Origin: a virus
Reading direction: 5' to 3' (one strand)
Virus record (IMG/VR): IMGVR_UViG_3300028372_000002
Coordinates: 34,617-98,616 of that record
DNA: 64,000 bases
How positions within the stretch are numbered: position 1 is the stretch's first letter; the number at the start of each line of letters is the position of its first letter. Made by a program: the position numbers and the translations under genes. The notes under the pieces were generated by a model that worked only from the letters and a program-made list of their open reading frames with translations, was not told the DNA's origin and searched no databases. Shown one piece after another: positions 16,479-25,920 of this stretch.

Positions 16479-16771
16479 ACGGCCGACAAATTCATCGTAT
16501 ACCAGAGAGTGGTATACCTCTAAAGCCCTTGTCTAGGCGTCAGATTATCTACGGACGGTGGCACTCCTTTTGTGCTTGGTTGTTTTACTGGCTGTACGGA
16601 TGGTTGCTCTGGAAGGGTCTGAGGAAGCTTGGCGCGAAGCATCTCAAGAAAGCATTTTTCTTCACAGATGGAAAAGTGCCCCTCACTGATGAGTCGATAA
16701 GAAGGAATGGAGTGAATGCCGATCACAGGCACCTTGATAGGGAGGTGTCTATTACGGATGATTCTGGTTGA
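16349..16771 (+). CDS. Small single-pass membrane protein, possible holin-like
   Basis: Up to 140 residues. The only clear feature is a strongly hydrophobic, Trp-rich segment at about 71-89 (WHSFCAWLFYWLYGWLLW) between basic flanks. The ATG at 16349 implies a 130-base overlap with the glycosylase gene. Downstream there is no ATG or GTG in frame, only a TTG at about 16528. A membrane protein near the endolysin raises the idea of a holin, but the position is loose and the start uncertain. Confidence 0.45.
   Translation: MEIPDNNDLENPSPLSSEDRYGELRRYRDGLPEDDGLPRERTLDGRQIHRIPESGIPLKPLSRRQIIYGRWHSFCAWLFYWLYGWLLWKGLRKLGAKHLKKAFFFTDGKVPLTDESIRRNGVNADHRHLDREVSITDDSG
16497..16517. repeat. 8-bp perfect inverted repeat GTATACCA/TGGTATAC
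   Basis: GTATACCA and TGGTATAC are separated by GAGAG, starting 19 bases after the glycosylase stop and inside the membrane-protein frame. It could be an operator or an RNA hairpin that controls the TTG start downstream. Confidence 0.4.
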
Positions 16772-16830
16772 CCTAATATGACCTATCGAGCACAATGCCG
16801 ACGACAATAAAAAGGGCAAAGGAATCATTC

Positions 16831-18708
16831 ATGGATGACTCAAAGACCCTTTCGTCCCTAGATCCAGATCAGCGCACTGTTGTCACACATGATGGCAGTG
16901 ATTGCCTTGTTCTTGCTGGGGCCGGAAGTGGTAAAACTAGATCTCTGGAAAGTCGCGTAGCTTGGCTTATTGAGCAGGGGCAATCACCTCACAGAATTGT
17001 TGCCTTCTCCTTCACTAGGCGAGCAAGCAGCGAGCTAAAGGAAAGGGTGGCGCGTACTCACCCGCGTGCTCACGAGGTGCACATAGGAACCTTTCATTCG
17101 CTGTGTCTCGGCTTCCTTAAGGAGTACATGGGGCATCTTACGCCCTTGCACCCGTCAGACGCGAGGCGGATCATCAGGCGGCAGTTCTCTGACGTCAGGT
17201 GGAATAGCGAGCTGCCAGCAGGATATGTTCTTGCGTTATTTGACGCCGCAAAGAGCAAGGGGCTTGAAGAGACGGAGTTTTACGAATTCTTCGCGGAGGC
17301 CAACAGTAAGCAAGCCTCAAAGATGATGCAGATATTAGCCTCCTATGAGACCTACAAGCAGGCTAATTCGCTAGTCGACTTTGCGGATATGATATGGAGG
17401 TTCTGGAGGATGCTCCGGGGCGATGACAGGGTAAGGAACAGCACTAGAGAGCGATTTGATCATGTGCTGGTGGATGAGGTGCAGGATCTGAACCCTGTTC
17501 AGATCTACGTTGCTGATCTGATGACAGCCCCTGAGTCATCGCTGTTCATGGTGGGCGACCAAAGACAAAGTATTTACGGATTCAGAGGCGTAAATCTAGA
17601 CGTGCTGGACGAGGTCGCTGACAAGAGGGACATGAAGAGGCTTTCGCTTACGCGGAACTACAGATGTGCAAAGGGCATTGTTACTGTATCCAACTCTCTC
17701 ATCGAATATGCAGATCGCGCTTTCCCGCCTATGGATAGTCAGCGAGATGATTGGGGGGAGGTCAGGAGTTATGTGTTTGAGGACTCCAATGCAGAAGCTC
17801 TGTTTGTGGCTAATTCCATCAAAAAAGATGTTGAGGGCGGTACATCACCGGACGAGATTGCCTGTATTTACAGGACGAATGCTCAGTCCCAATACCTAGA
17901 GGCATCCCTGAACGGCGTGGCCATCCCCTACGAGGTGAGTGGCCATAATAACTTCTTTCAGTCCCGAGAAGTGATGGATGCAATAGCCTACCTCAAGATT
18001 GCATCTAACCCCCGAGATCTTGAAGCTCTCCTAAGGGTTTACAGCAGCCCATCGAGGTACTTGGGAAGAAAGTTCGCTGAGGCCGCTAAGGATGTATGGG
18101 AGGAATCCCCAAGCATAGACGTCTATGATGCACTAGATGTCGTTGCCTCTCGCATCTATCGCTCAAGAAGATCTATTCTCACGCTTAAGAGCGACATCGC
18201 AGACTTAGCAAAAATGATAGCATCGGGTGCCAACACTCAGAGAGTCCTTCAGGATGTGTACGCGGTTAGGTCTTTGGTGGATACATCTAAGACGTTCTAT
18301 GACGTATATGCGGATTGGGAGGACCACAGGGGAGAGAACCTCGATGCCCTCCTAGATCTGTCTCATGTAATTCCAAGTGTGGAGGACATGATTTCTTTCG
18401 CTGAGGTCAATGCCCAGAGCCGAAGTGATGCAGATGGAGAGCGCGTCAAGCTTCTCACTATTCATCGCTCGAAAGGTCTGGAGTTCAAGAAGGTCTATTT
18501 CGTAGGATGTACTGAGCGCATCGTTCCTCACCAGCTGGGTGAGGTTTCCGAGGAAAGAAGATGCGCCTATGTGGCGATGACCCGCGCAAAGGACGAACTT
18601 GTTATCACATCGTCTCGAAACGCGTTCGGGAAACGAGCAGGTCCTAGCCGATTCTTTGCGGAACTTGGATCCACACCAGCCCCTCCCTCCATAGATGACG
18701 TATCATGA
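16831..18708 (+). CDS. UvrD/PcrA-like superfamily 1 DNA helicase
   Basis: About 625 residues. Motif order is complete: Q-motif (LDPDQRTVVTH), Walker A (LAGAGSGKT), Ia (FSFTRRASSELKER), II (VLVDEVQDLN), III (VGDQRQSIYGFRG), IV (LTRNYR), V (LTIHRSKGLEF) and VI (YVAMTRAK). These place it in the 3'-5' UvrD/Rep group. The ATG at 16831 is preferred because AAAGGA precedes it; the longer frame from 16795 lacks a site. It may clear forks or reverse recombination intermediates, and it overlaps the next helicase gene by ATGA. Confidence 0.92.
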   Translation: MDDSKTLSSLDPDQRTVVTHDGSDCLVLAGAGSGKTRSLESRVAWLIEQGQSPHRIVAFSFTRRASSELKERVARTHPRAHEVHIGTFHSLCLGFLKEYMGHLTPLHPSDARRIIRRQFSDVRWNSELPAGYVLALFDAAKSKGLEETEFYEFFAEANSKQASKMMQILASYETYKQANSLVDFADMIWRFWRMLRGDDRVRNSTRERFDHVLVDEVQDLNPVQIYVADLMTAPESSLFMVGDQRQSIYGFRGVNLDVLDEVADKRDMKRLSLTRNYRCAKGIVTVSNSLIEYADRAFPPMDSQRDDWGEVRSYVFEDSNAEALFVANSIKKDVEGGTSPDEIACIYRTNAQSQYLEASLNGVAIPYEVSGHNNFFQSREVMDAIAYLKIASNPRDLEALLRVYSSPSRYLGRKFAEAAKDVWEESPSIDVYDALDVVASRIYRSRRSILTLKSDIADLAKMIASGANTQRVLQDVYAVRSLVDTSKTFYDVYADWEDHRGENLDALLDLSHVIPSVEDMISFAEVNAQSRSDADGERVKLLTIHRSKGLEFKKVYFVGCTERIVPHQLGEVSEERRCAYVAMTRAKDELVITSSRNAFGKRAGPSRFFAELGSTPAPPSIDDVS

Positions 18709-21700
18709 GTAAGTCCATATCACCCTCGGATCTTGTCTCGTTCATTTCCGAGCTGTTTGAGTTTAATGACAGGCCCGGATCCCTTGTTGCTTTTCCGGCG
18801 GCCAAGCCTGAGTGGCTAGATGGCATACCATCTAACCATGATGTCATCTGTGTTTCTGAGCACGTCCAGTCAGAGTCTCAAGACGGTCGCGTTTTAGTTG
18901 GGCGTTCTTTTTACAGGGCCGTTCCATTTAGCGCGGACTTCTATATAGCCATAGGGAAGTCCGGCGTCATCGAGGCTCCGATGCTGAGCTTGCAGTCTGC
19001 TCGGTTCGGGCCATTTGGTCCTTCGAGCCGCTCAGACATAGAGCCAGCACTGATCGAAACCTGTCTATCTGGGGCTAGGCGCTTTGCCTGTGCTTTGGTC
19101 CCGCGACGATTCATTGTCGGCGATGCGTTTGCAAAGGTTCGGGCGTGGGTGAGAGCCAGCTCGGCCGCTGAGGCGCTCCGGGTGTCCATTGATTCCGGTG
19201 TAATCGACGGTTTTGGTGACCACATGATGCTGATGGTATGGCATGTGGGTCAGTCCTCGAAGAGAGACAAGCCCGTATGGGCGAGGGTTCAGAAGCCGGA
19301 TGACTTCGACGACGTGATTGTTGACTGGCAACGATCGAACTGGAGAGCTGCACTTTTCGATGAATACAAGCGAATCAGACTCTCCGGTAAGTGCTCAATG
19401 CCTGAGGATTTCATGCGGGATGAGCCTGATTTCCGGGTGGAATTCAGGTCTGACGATTCGCCCGTGGCGTCTGAGAGGCTCAAGGTGTGTGTCGACGGCA
19501 ACGGTGGGGCGCTACGTCTGGTAGCCCAAGACGATGGCGCTCTTGCTTCCCTGAGAGCTGCAAAGAGGATGCTTGGGACCAAACGAGACCAAGTAAGCAA
19601 GCAACGAGTACCAACGTTAGACTTTCGCCTGCGCGCAAGGTGGCTTGTCAGACAGGATAACGGCCTCGACAAGATAGTAGATGTCCTTGAGAGCTTCGGG
19701 TTTGACGTCGAGATCTCCGACGACGTACCGGGATGGCTTCAAAGCATCAACAACCGATACCGGCGAGAGATAGCTCCCTTCGAACAGAACATTCAGGTAG
19801 ATGATGGCTGGGAATGCCTTCATCAAGAGAGGGGTGTAGAGAGTGCTCTCTCAGATCTCTATCAGAACAACCTGAAGCGGCTAGACACTGATCTTCCGTG
19901 GCCACTGTGGAAGTTTCAGGAGAGGGACGTCGCCAGAATGCTGTGTAAACCGAACTCGATGTATGCTGCTTTTATGGGTGCCGGAAAAGCCTCTACTCTG
20001 GACGCTAAAATCCTGACCCCTTCTGGCTGGGTCAGGATGGGCGACATCACTATAGGTGATCACGTAACTGGACGAGACGGTAAGCCTCATAAAGTCGTCG
20101 GCGTGTACCCGCAAGGAAAAAAAGAGGTTTATCGAGTTACCTTCTCTGATGGCGCATCAACGGAGTGCTGCGACGAGCATTTGTGGAACGTAATGTCACC
20201 TCAGTTGAAGAATCAAAGCAAAGGAGGCTACGAGAGATGGCAAACTAAGTCCCTTCGACAGATCATGGATGAGGGCCTTAGAGATAGGTGGGGCAATCTC
20301 AAGAACTTCATCCCAATGGTGGAGCCCGTTGAGTTTACCCCTGAAAGAGATCTTCCTGTCGATCCTTATCTCCTTGGTCTTCTTCTGGGAGATGGTTATC
20401 TCGGTAAAACCACGCCATCAATCTCAACGGCTGACGAGGCTATTATAAAGGAGGTAGCTAGACTCATCCCATCCGGTATGGAGGTTGTCTATTCTTCTGG
20501 ATATGACTACCGACTCGTTAACTATGGGGAGCGCGTAAACCCACTCTATGAGCATCTTGATGATTTGGGCGTTGCTGGGAAGCTAGCTCAGGATAAATCT
20601 GTTCCGGAAAGATACCTCTATGCCTCTATCGAAGACAGGCTTTCACTCCTTCATGGGCTGATGGACTCTGATGGTACACCATCTCGACTAGCAGCTACTT
20701 TCTGTAGCGTTAGCAAAAAGCTAGCGGAGGATATGACCCACTTAGCAAGGAGTCTTGGTGGTACAGCTACTATCAAATCCCGACAAACATCCTATACCCA
20801 CAATGGACACAAGCGAAAAGGGCGTATGTCTTGGAGGGTTAGGGTTCGCCTTCCAGAGGGGATTCCTCTTTTCAGACTCAAGAGAAAACTGGATCTTGTC
20901 GAAGGCAAAGGTAAGCCAGACCCCACTAGATCTATCACGTCTATAGAAGCCGTGGGCGAAAAGGAGTGCCAGTGCATACAGGTAGATGCGGACGATCAAC
21001 TATATGTAACCGATGACTTTATTGTAACTCACAACACCCGCCTATCGATGTCTTACATCTGGATGCGCGGAGGCCGAAGAAATTTGGTGGTTCTTCAGTC
21101 CAGATTGATTGATGAGTTCATTGAGGAAGCTGAGAAGATTGGATTTCCCCTCGAAGACATACATGTCATCGAGCAGATCGAAGACGCTGAGCCCGAAAAC
21201 CTAAAGAGACTCAACCTCATCTCCTACTCCAAGGTCTGGAAGCAGGTAGGTAACAGTGTCAGACCGCTTCCGGAGGACGCACCCAAGTCTGCCAAGCCAG
21301 ATGCCTGCAAGACAATAGCGCACGTCTTGAGGAAGACTAGGTTCAACAGCCTCATATTTGACGAGGCTCACTATCTCAAGGGTGGACCGTCAACGATGCA
21401 AGCGCGCTACTCTATGCTTTTCAGATCTAAGCACGTCTTGCTGATGTCAGGAACGGTAGCCAGAAACTATCCAAGAAACCTGTATCCGCTCATGGTCCGG
21501 GCATTCGGGTCTTCCTCGACGTCATGTCAGTGGGCATACGGCATCCCGGTCGAACATCCAGACAAAGCAGACTCGTGCACTTCTGGCACAAGGGTTTTCA
21601 GCGATAAGTTCGTCGAAACCACCTATGTGAGTTCGCAATTCTCAGAGACATCAGAGGGACCCAAGGGCCGGGAGCTACCAAAGGTGCCGGATGATGCTTT

Positions 21701-22598
21701 GGAGGACTGGTACTCGATGCTTGAGCACAAGGTCCTCAGGCGGCAGCGGAAAGAGCCTGAGGTACTCCGAGATATTCCACTCCCGGAAGCTGATGAAAGG
21801 GATGTCGAGTTTGCTATCGATCGCCAGCACGCCGAGTTCTACTATTGGTGGCTTGAGAACTTCTTTGAGTGGATGGAGACGGAGATTGCCAAGGAAGAGT
21901 CCTCCGGAAGCTACAGCATGAATAACGGCGCGATTTTGGCTCAGCTTCAGAAGCTCCAATTTGCAGCTACCATCCCTCAGTCCCCGAAGGTCAATGAAGG
22001 CGTGCCTGTGAAGTGGCCCGGGGGATTAACTACAAAACAAGAGGGTGTGGTTGACAGCGTAACTGAATCCGTCATCGCTGGTGGAGAGAAGGTCATCGTC
22101 TTCTCAAAAAGGCCCGAGCTTTTGGATCTTCTGGACGAAGAGTTCTACAAACGAGGTGTGTCTTCGGCGGTTTTTCATGGCGGCGTGACCATTTCCAATA
22201 GAAATAAGAAGCTCAAGAATTTCCGATCTCAGGACGGCCCCGATGTTCTTCTTATGTCGCTGGGATCTGGCAATACGGGATACAACATACCTGAAGCAGA
22301 CGCGGTATGGCTGTGCGACTACGATTGGGTCCCTTCAACTATGAAGCAGGCCGCAGCGCGTATGCTGCGGGCTGAATGGCTCACCGAGGAACGCAAAGAG
22401 TCTGGCGCTCAACCTAAGATTCGTCAGGCTGTGCAGATGGGCACCATCGACGAATACATGAGGCAGTTGGTTAACCTGAAAATGGATGGCTTGGATCAGG
22501 CCCTTGACCGTCAGAATGCTGATTTTGACCCGGATAAATGGATGACTTATCGAGATTTCTCCGTAAAAATGTTCCGCGATCTAGGCTTTGAGCTGTAG
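18705..22598 (+). CDS. SNF2-like superfamily 2 helicase interrupted by an intein
   Basis: 1297 residues as translated, 948 after removal of the intein at 429-777. The extein joins FMGAGK to TRLSMSY, rebuilding Walker A. Motif II is FDEAHYLKG, motif III MSGTVARN. The second helicase domain has KVIVFSKRPELLDLL, then LLMSLGSGNTGYN and the arginine-finger region QAAARMLR, as in SNF2 enzymes. The first 400 residues are unlike usual helicases. Residues about 120-185 faintly resemble the end of a type I methyltransferase domain (FACALVPRRFIV, then VRAWVRAS). It would be an ATP-driven DNA translocase. It overlaps the UvrD-like gene by four bases. Confidence 0.85.
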   Translation: MSKSISPSDLVSFISELFEFNDRPGSLVAFPAAKPEWLDGIPSNHDVICVSEHVQSESQDGRVLVGRSFYRAVPFSADFYIAIGKSGVIEAPMLSLQSARFGPFGPSSRSDIEPALIETCLSGARRFACALVPRRFIVGDAFAKVRAWVRASSAAEALRVSIDSGVIDGFGDHMMLMVWHVGQSSKRDKPVWARVQKPDDFDDVIVDWQRSNWRAALFDEYKRIRLSGKCSMPEDFMRDEPDFRVEFRSDDSPVASERLKVCVDGNGGALRLVAQDDGALASLRAAKRMLGTKRDQVSKQRVPTLDFRLRARWLVRQDNGLDKIVDVLESFGFDVEISDDVPGWLQSINNRYRREIAPFEQNIQVDDGWECLHQERGVESALSDLYQNNLKRLDTDLPWPLWKFQERDVARMLCKPNSMYAAFMGAGKASTLDAKILTPSGWVRMGDITIGDHVTGRDGKPHKVVGVYPQGKKEVYRVTFSDGASTECCDEHLWNVMSPQLKNQSKGGYERWQTKSLRQIMDEGLRDRWGNLKNFIPMVEPVEFTPERDLPVDPYLLGLLLGDGYLGKTTPSISTADEAIIKEVARLIPSGMEVVYSSGYDYRLVNYGERVNPLYEHLDDLGVAGKLAQDKSVPERYLYASIEDRLSLLHGLMDSDGTPSRLAATFCSVSKKLAEDMTHLARSLGGTATIKSRQTSYTHNGHKRKGRMSWRVRVRLPEGIPLFRLKRKLDLVEGKGKPDPTRSITSIEAVGEKECQCIQVDADDQLYVTDDFIVTHNTRLSMSYIWMRGGRRNLVVLQSRLIDEFIEEAEKIGFPLEDIHVIEQIEDAEPENLKRLNLISYSKVWKQVGNSVRPLPEDAPKSAKPDACKTIAHVLRKTRFNSLIFDEAHYLKGGPSTMQARYSMLFRSKHVLLMSGTVARNYPRNLYPLMVRAFGSSSTSCQWAYGIPVEHPDKADSCTSGTRVFSDKFVETTYVSSQFSETSEGPKGRELPKVPDDALEDWYSMLEHKVLRRQRKEPEVLRDIPLPEADERDVEFAIDRQHAEFYYWWLENFFEWMETEIAKEESSGSYSMNNGAILAQLQKLQFAATIPQSPKVNEGVPVKWPGGLTTKQEGVVDSVTESVIAGGEKVIVFSKRPELLDLLDEEFYKRGVSSAVFHGGVTISNRNKKLKNFRSQDGPDVLLMSLGSGNTGYNIPEADAVWLCDYDWVPSTMKQAAARMLRAEWLTEERKESGAQPKIRQAVQMGTIDEYMRQLVNLKMDGLDQALDRQNADFDPDKWMTYRDFSVKMFRDLGFEL
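19989..21035 (+). mobile_element. Class 3-type intein with LAGLIDADG homing endonuclease
   Basis: 349 residues inserted between Lys and Thr of the GAGK/T P-loop. The intein starts with Ala and ends THN before Thr+1, so the usual Cys/Ser first nucleophile is missing. It carries the three residues that define class 3 inteins: Trp66 two residues after the block B His64 (DEHLW), Cys329 at block F (QCIQVD) and Thr347 just before His-Asn. Two dodecapeptide motifs, LLGLLLGDGY near 128-137 and LLHGLMDSDG at 220-229, mark a homing endonuclease. The boundaries are fixed by the extein motif on both sides. Confidence 0.9.
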
Positions 22599-22607
22599 GG
22601 GGATAGG

Positions 22608-23978
22608 ATGCCGGTCGAGGTTGCACTTTCAGGAAAGGGGAATGTGTTCGTATTTATGACGCCATCTGGCGATCCTACGGTTGGTGCCGTAAGGGCTGAG
22701 CCAGATTATCTGTACATGGTGTCAAAGCGAAGGCGTGCTGGGACGATTGCTGGAATCGTCATGGCTCAATTTCCCTTCAGGATGTCCAAGAAGGAATGGT
22801 TTGCCTATGCACCAACCGCAGGCTTAGCGGGAAGGTATGAGATATACCCAACCGATAGTTCTACGTTGGTGGTCCATACTGGAGTTATTGGCGCGCAGAC
22901 GACGGAATCCGCCTATCTTGAGCTAATACCCCTGATAGATTTTGAGTATGCCTACTCTAGGGCGGTGCTGACGAGGTCTATTGATGATTCTCGGTACGAT
23001 ATACCCACTAAGCTCTTCAAGGGCATTGATTCGAAGAACCTAGCCAAGATGGAGTCGGACTGCCTCTCGGGTAAGTCGGAGGTCATGCAGCCTGCGTTCG
23101 ATTTGACGGGGAGCAGAAAGCCGGTGTGGTTAGTCAACCATAAGCCCTTGCTCCGAAAGCTGACGTTGAAGAGCGATGCGTCTGAAGATGATGTCAGGCT
23201 GGCTGCCATGCGCATCGCTAGATCGGCTCGTGGTGGAGCGCCGGAGCTTCCCTCGGAAGACCCGATAGAAAGGGCTACTTACTTCGACGTCAGGTATATT
23301 GAGACAATTGGCCGAGCATCATCGTCACGTCGGAGCGAAAACGTTGACTTCACGAAGCTGGAGGGGGATAGCTTCGACTACAAAGGCGATAGCTGGACTA
23401 TAGGCACCGTCTATCCTCCAATGGACGACAAGCACGGCTGCGTGGCGGAGGTGCGTTCTGAGGGTGGGTTTGTGTCGGGGATCTCCCAAAAGGACATGCA
23501 GAAACTCCTTCTTGGTCAAAAAGAGGTTCAGCCCGAATGGACCTCTTTGCACCGGCGCAACTTCTTCGAGTCTCGGATCAGGGATCAGGAACTTGGTAAG
23601 AAGTTAACTAACAAGGAGTTTACATCAGATGAGTACATGATCTCTGTGTACGAAGTCGTAGAGCACGAGGGGAATAGGCGCTTCAAGCGATTACAGCGGT
23701 GTACTTGGGAGGCTTGGAAGCGTAAAAGAGCTGCGAGTAGATTAAGCAAGCTCCACAAAAAGAAGAGAGAAAAGAGGATAGGCAATCTATCTAGTCTTAA
23801 GAAGGCGTCAAATACATCGATAAAGAAGACCCCAGAAAACCCCATGTCTAAGCTGGCGCATCTGAAGCGAAAGTCCGCCGCCATCAACGTTGAGAAAAAA
23901 GAGGATAAGACACAGGAAGATAAAAAGAAGCGGTTGAAAATAGGTCGATTAAGGAGGCTTAGCGATGCCAGCGAATAA
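22608..23978 (+). CDS. Hypothetical protein, 456 aa, with basic C-terminal tail
   Basis: No family is recognised. The first 330 residues are mixed alpha/beta. The last 90 are very rich in Lys and Arg (RKRAASRLSKLHKKKREKR, then further KR-rich stretches), likely disordered and nucleic-acid binding. It begins ten bases after the SNF2-like helicase with GGGGG upstream, so it may work with it. The stop overlaps the next gene by 14 bases. Confidence 0.6.
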   Translation: MPVEVALSGKGNVFVFMTPSGDPTVGAVRAEPDYLYMVSKRRRAGTIAGIVMAQFPFRMSKKEWFAYAPTAGLAGRYEIYPTDSSTLVVHTGVIGAQTTESAYLELIPLIDFEYAYSRAVLTRSIDDSRYDIPTKLFKGIDSKNLAKMESDCLSGKSEVMQPAFDLTGSRKPVWLVNHKPLLRKLTLKSDASEDDVRLAAMRIARSARGGAPELPSEDPIERATYFDVRYIETIGRASSSRRSENVDFTKLEGDSFDYKGDSWTIGTVYPPMDDKHGCVAEVRSEGGFVSGISQKDMQKLLLGQKEVQPEWTSLHRRNFFESRIRDQELGKKLTNKEFTSDEYMISVYEVVEHEGNRRFKRLQRCTWEAWKRKRAASRLSKLHKKKREKRIGNLSSLKKASNTSIKKTPENPMSKLAHLKRKSAAINVEKKEDKTQEDKKKRLKIGRLRRLSDASE

Positions 23979-24246
23979 AAACCCCATACCACCTCTTGCC
24001 GGTGAGAGAATCTCTACGAAGGATGGCGATGGGTACGTCATCGAGTCTTTTTCATTTTCCGATGAAGAAGACCTTCAAGACAGGGAGTTCCGGAATCGTC
24101 TGTCGGCTAAAATAGGAATGGACTACGAGAGTAAGTATTTCAGAGTTGTAGTAGAACTGATTGAGTCAAGAAATGTTAAGTCCTATCACAGCTGGGAGGT
24201 AGAGTATGATGCTGACAGAGACGTTGAGAAAGCTCCTTGGAGATGA
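23965..24246 (+). CDS. Hypothetical protein, 93 aa
   Basis: A small acidic alpha/beta protein without a recognised family. AAGGAGG sits eight bases before its ATG. It overlaps the upstream gene by 14 bases and the downstream gene by 41 bases. Confidence 0.5.
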   Translation: MPANKNPIPPLAGERISTKDGDGYVIESFSFSDEEDLQDREFRNRLSAKIGMDYESKYFRVVVELIESRNVKSYHSWEVEYDADRDVEKAPWR

Positions 24247-25249
24247 GGCTAAGGCCGTCAGGGAAATTGGTCCGAAGCCTTTTGTTTTGTATCTTCTCAT
24301 TAGGGCCGAAGCAGAAGAGGGCAGGTATGAGCGTGTCGATGATTGGGATTGGCGCGGTCGAGAAGAGATTCCCGGCGACGTTCTTTTTGTTGAGGGGACA
24401 GTGCCATCGGCAGCGCGTGCAATCGAGTGCACTCAGAAAGAGGTCCCGAACTATCTTCAAGCCCTTATGCACAGCGGGTGGTTGTATGACTATTACGTAG
24501 ACGGAAAAGATTACACGGCCGTAGTAGCTACTGCCACGCGCTCTGTGCCGATTTACGCCGTAGAAGAGAAGGTCGCTACACTCGAATCTGAGCGCGTCTC
24601 TAGGAGCGCGCACCCAACCTCCATACCCTCTCGACGTAATCCCGGAGTCACAGCAAGAACCAAGGCACGCATGGCGGGGTTCAAAAAGAAGGCCAAAGAG
24701 GTCAAAGCTCACACCGACAAGCTCCATGAGGCTAACGCAAAGAAGTTCCTGAAGAGAGATCAAGAGAAGACCAAGAAACAGTTCGGTTACACGGGAGCAT
24801 CATCTCATGGTGCGATGACATCTAGGTTTATGAACGAGGATGGCTCCTACAAGGCCAACGATATTGGCCTGCTCAAGATGTATGAACACGAATTTATCCA
24901 CGCGTACTCTATGGATCCTCCCAAGGTCCTTACAGGCACGATGTCGCCCACCGCTAAAGGTAGGAAGCTTACCGCTATCGCCAGTGAGTTCACGCCAGAA
25001 GAGGCTATGAAAGCTGTCGAATATGCGATAAGACATTGGTCGGCGATCAAGGAGTATTGCCGCACGGATGAGTACCCCGGACCAGAGGCTATTTGGCGAC
25101 TTAGATCAGACTTGTGTATGAGTATTAGGGCTGATGAGGATCCCCTTTCTGCACTCGAACGAAAAAACAACAACTCCAATAGCAACGCAGATGCTGGCGA
25201 GTGGACCCAATCAGGCGAGGATGATTCGTGGTGCAACCCTCTCACATAA
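24206..25249 (+). CDS. Winged-helix replication protein preceding the helicase loader
   Basis: 347 residues. The N-terminal 110 residues resemble a winged-helix unit (KPFVLYLLIRAEAEEG, then VPSAARAIECTQKEVPNYL). A Lys/Arg-rich linker follows, then a helical C-terminal domain. In many phages such a protein (replisome organiser or DnaD-like) stands immediately before a DnaC-like ATPase, exactly as here. GGAGG lies six bases before the ATG at 24206. The role is inferred from domain layout and neighbour. Confidence 0.6.
   Translation: MMLTETLRKLLGDEAKAVREIGPKPFVLYLLIRAEAEEGRYERVDDWDWRGREEIPGDVLFVEGTVPSAARAIECTQKEVPNYLQALMHSGWLYDYYVDGKDYTAVVATATRSVPIYAVEEKVATLESERVSRSAHPTSIPSRRNPGVTARTKARMAGFKKKAKEVKAHTDKLHEANAKKFLKRDQEKTKKQFGYTGASSHGAMTSRFMNEDGSYKANDIGLLKMYEHEFIHAYSMDPPKVLTGTMSPTAKGRKLTAIASEFTPEEAMKAVEYAIRHWSAIKEYCRTDEYPGPEAIWRLRSDLCMSIRADEDPLSALERKNNNSNSNADAGEWTQSGEDDSWCNPLT
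24417..24432. promoter_or_regulatory. Dispersed dyad, one-base variant inside a gene
   Basis: GTGCAATCGAGTGCAC differs by one base from the two exact copies at 6328 and 10643, and lies in the coding sequence of the winged-helix gene. Confidence 0.4.
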
Positions 25250-25260
25250 GAAGACCTTGG

Positions 25261-25899
25261 ATGCCTATGCGGGAGCTGGATGAGGTTGATTATAACCACA
25301 TACATCTCCCCGATAGGTACAGGTGTGCAGATTTCGGCCTGATTCAAGACGAAAAGGTAAAGAGCTACATAAAGACCTACCTCCTAAACATCAGAAGGAT
25401 GCGAGAGGAAGGAAATGGTTTTTTGCTATACGGGAAGAACGGCGTAGGCAAGACCATGGCTCTATCTGTGATACTGAGAGCCTTTCGAATGCATGGCCAG
25501 TCATGCCTCTATATCTTAGCACCGGACATAGCCGAGGCTGCGATTGAAGGCACCATTATGGAAGAGCTTGGCTGTAAGCTATGGGATTACATGAGGGGTG
25601 TAGACGTACTCCTGATAGATGAGCTTGGTAAGGAGCATGACTCTAAGAGTGGTTGGTCGGCCACAAAGATGGAAAACCTCTTTAGATCTCGATACAGCAA
25701 CAATTTAGTTACGCTAGTATCCACCAACCTACGACCCCAAAGACTCAAGAATAAGCCGAGTATCGACGCAATGGATAAGAGATACAAGCACTCCATGCTC
25801 AACGTTATCGGATCCTGCATGTACGTAATGCAAATGGATGGCGTGGATTTAAGGCAGGGTAAATTACCCGATCTCAAAAAGCCCGACACTGACAATTGA
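25261..25899 (+). CDS. DnaC/IstB-like AAA+ ATPase, helicase loader
   Basis: About 212 residues. Walker A is YGKNGVGKT (residues 57-65), Walker B is VLLIDELGKE, and sensor 1 is VSTNL, the layout of DnaC-type loaders. It would load the DnaB-like helicase encoded two genes later. The start is uncertain. The ATG at 25261 has AAGAAG upstream. A GTG at 25228 would add 11 residues and overlap the previous gene. Confidence 0.85.
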   Translation: MPMRELDEVDYNHIHLPDRYRCADFGLIQDEKVKSYIKTYLLNIRRMREEGNGFLLYGKNGVGKTMALSVILRAFRMHGQSCLYILAPDIAEAAIEGTIMEELGCKLWDYMRGVDVLLIDELGKEHDSKSGWSATKMENLFRSRYSNNLVTLVSTNLRPQRLKNKPSIDAMDKRYKHSMLNVIGSCMYVMQMDGVDLRQGKLPDLKKPDTDN

Positions 25900-25920
25900 T
25901 TTTGACTCAAAAGGACCCCC

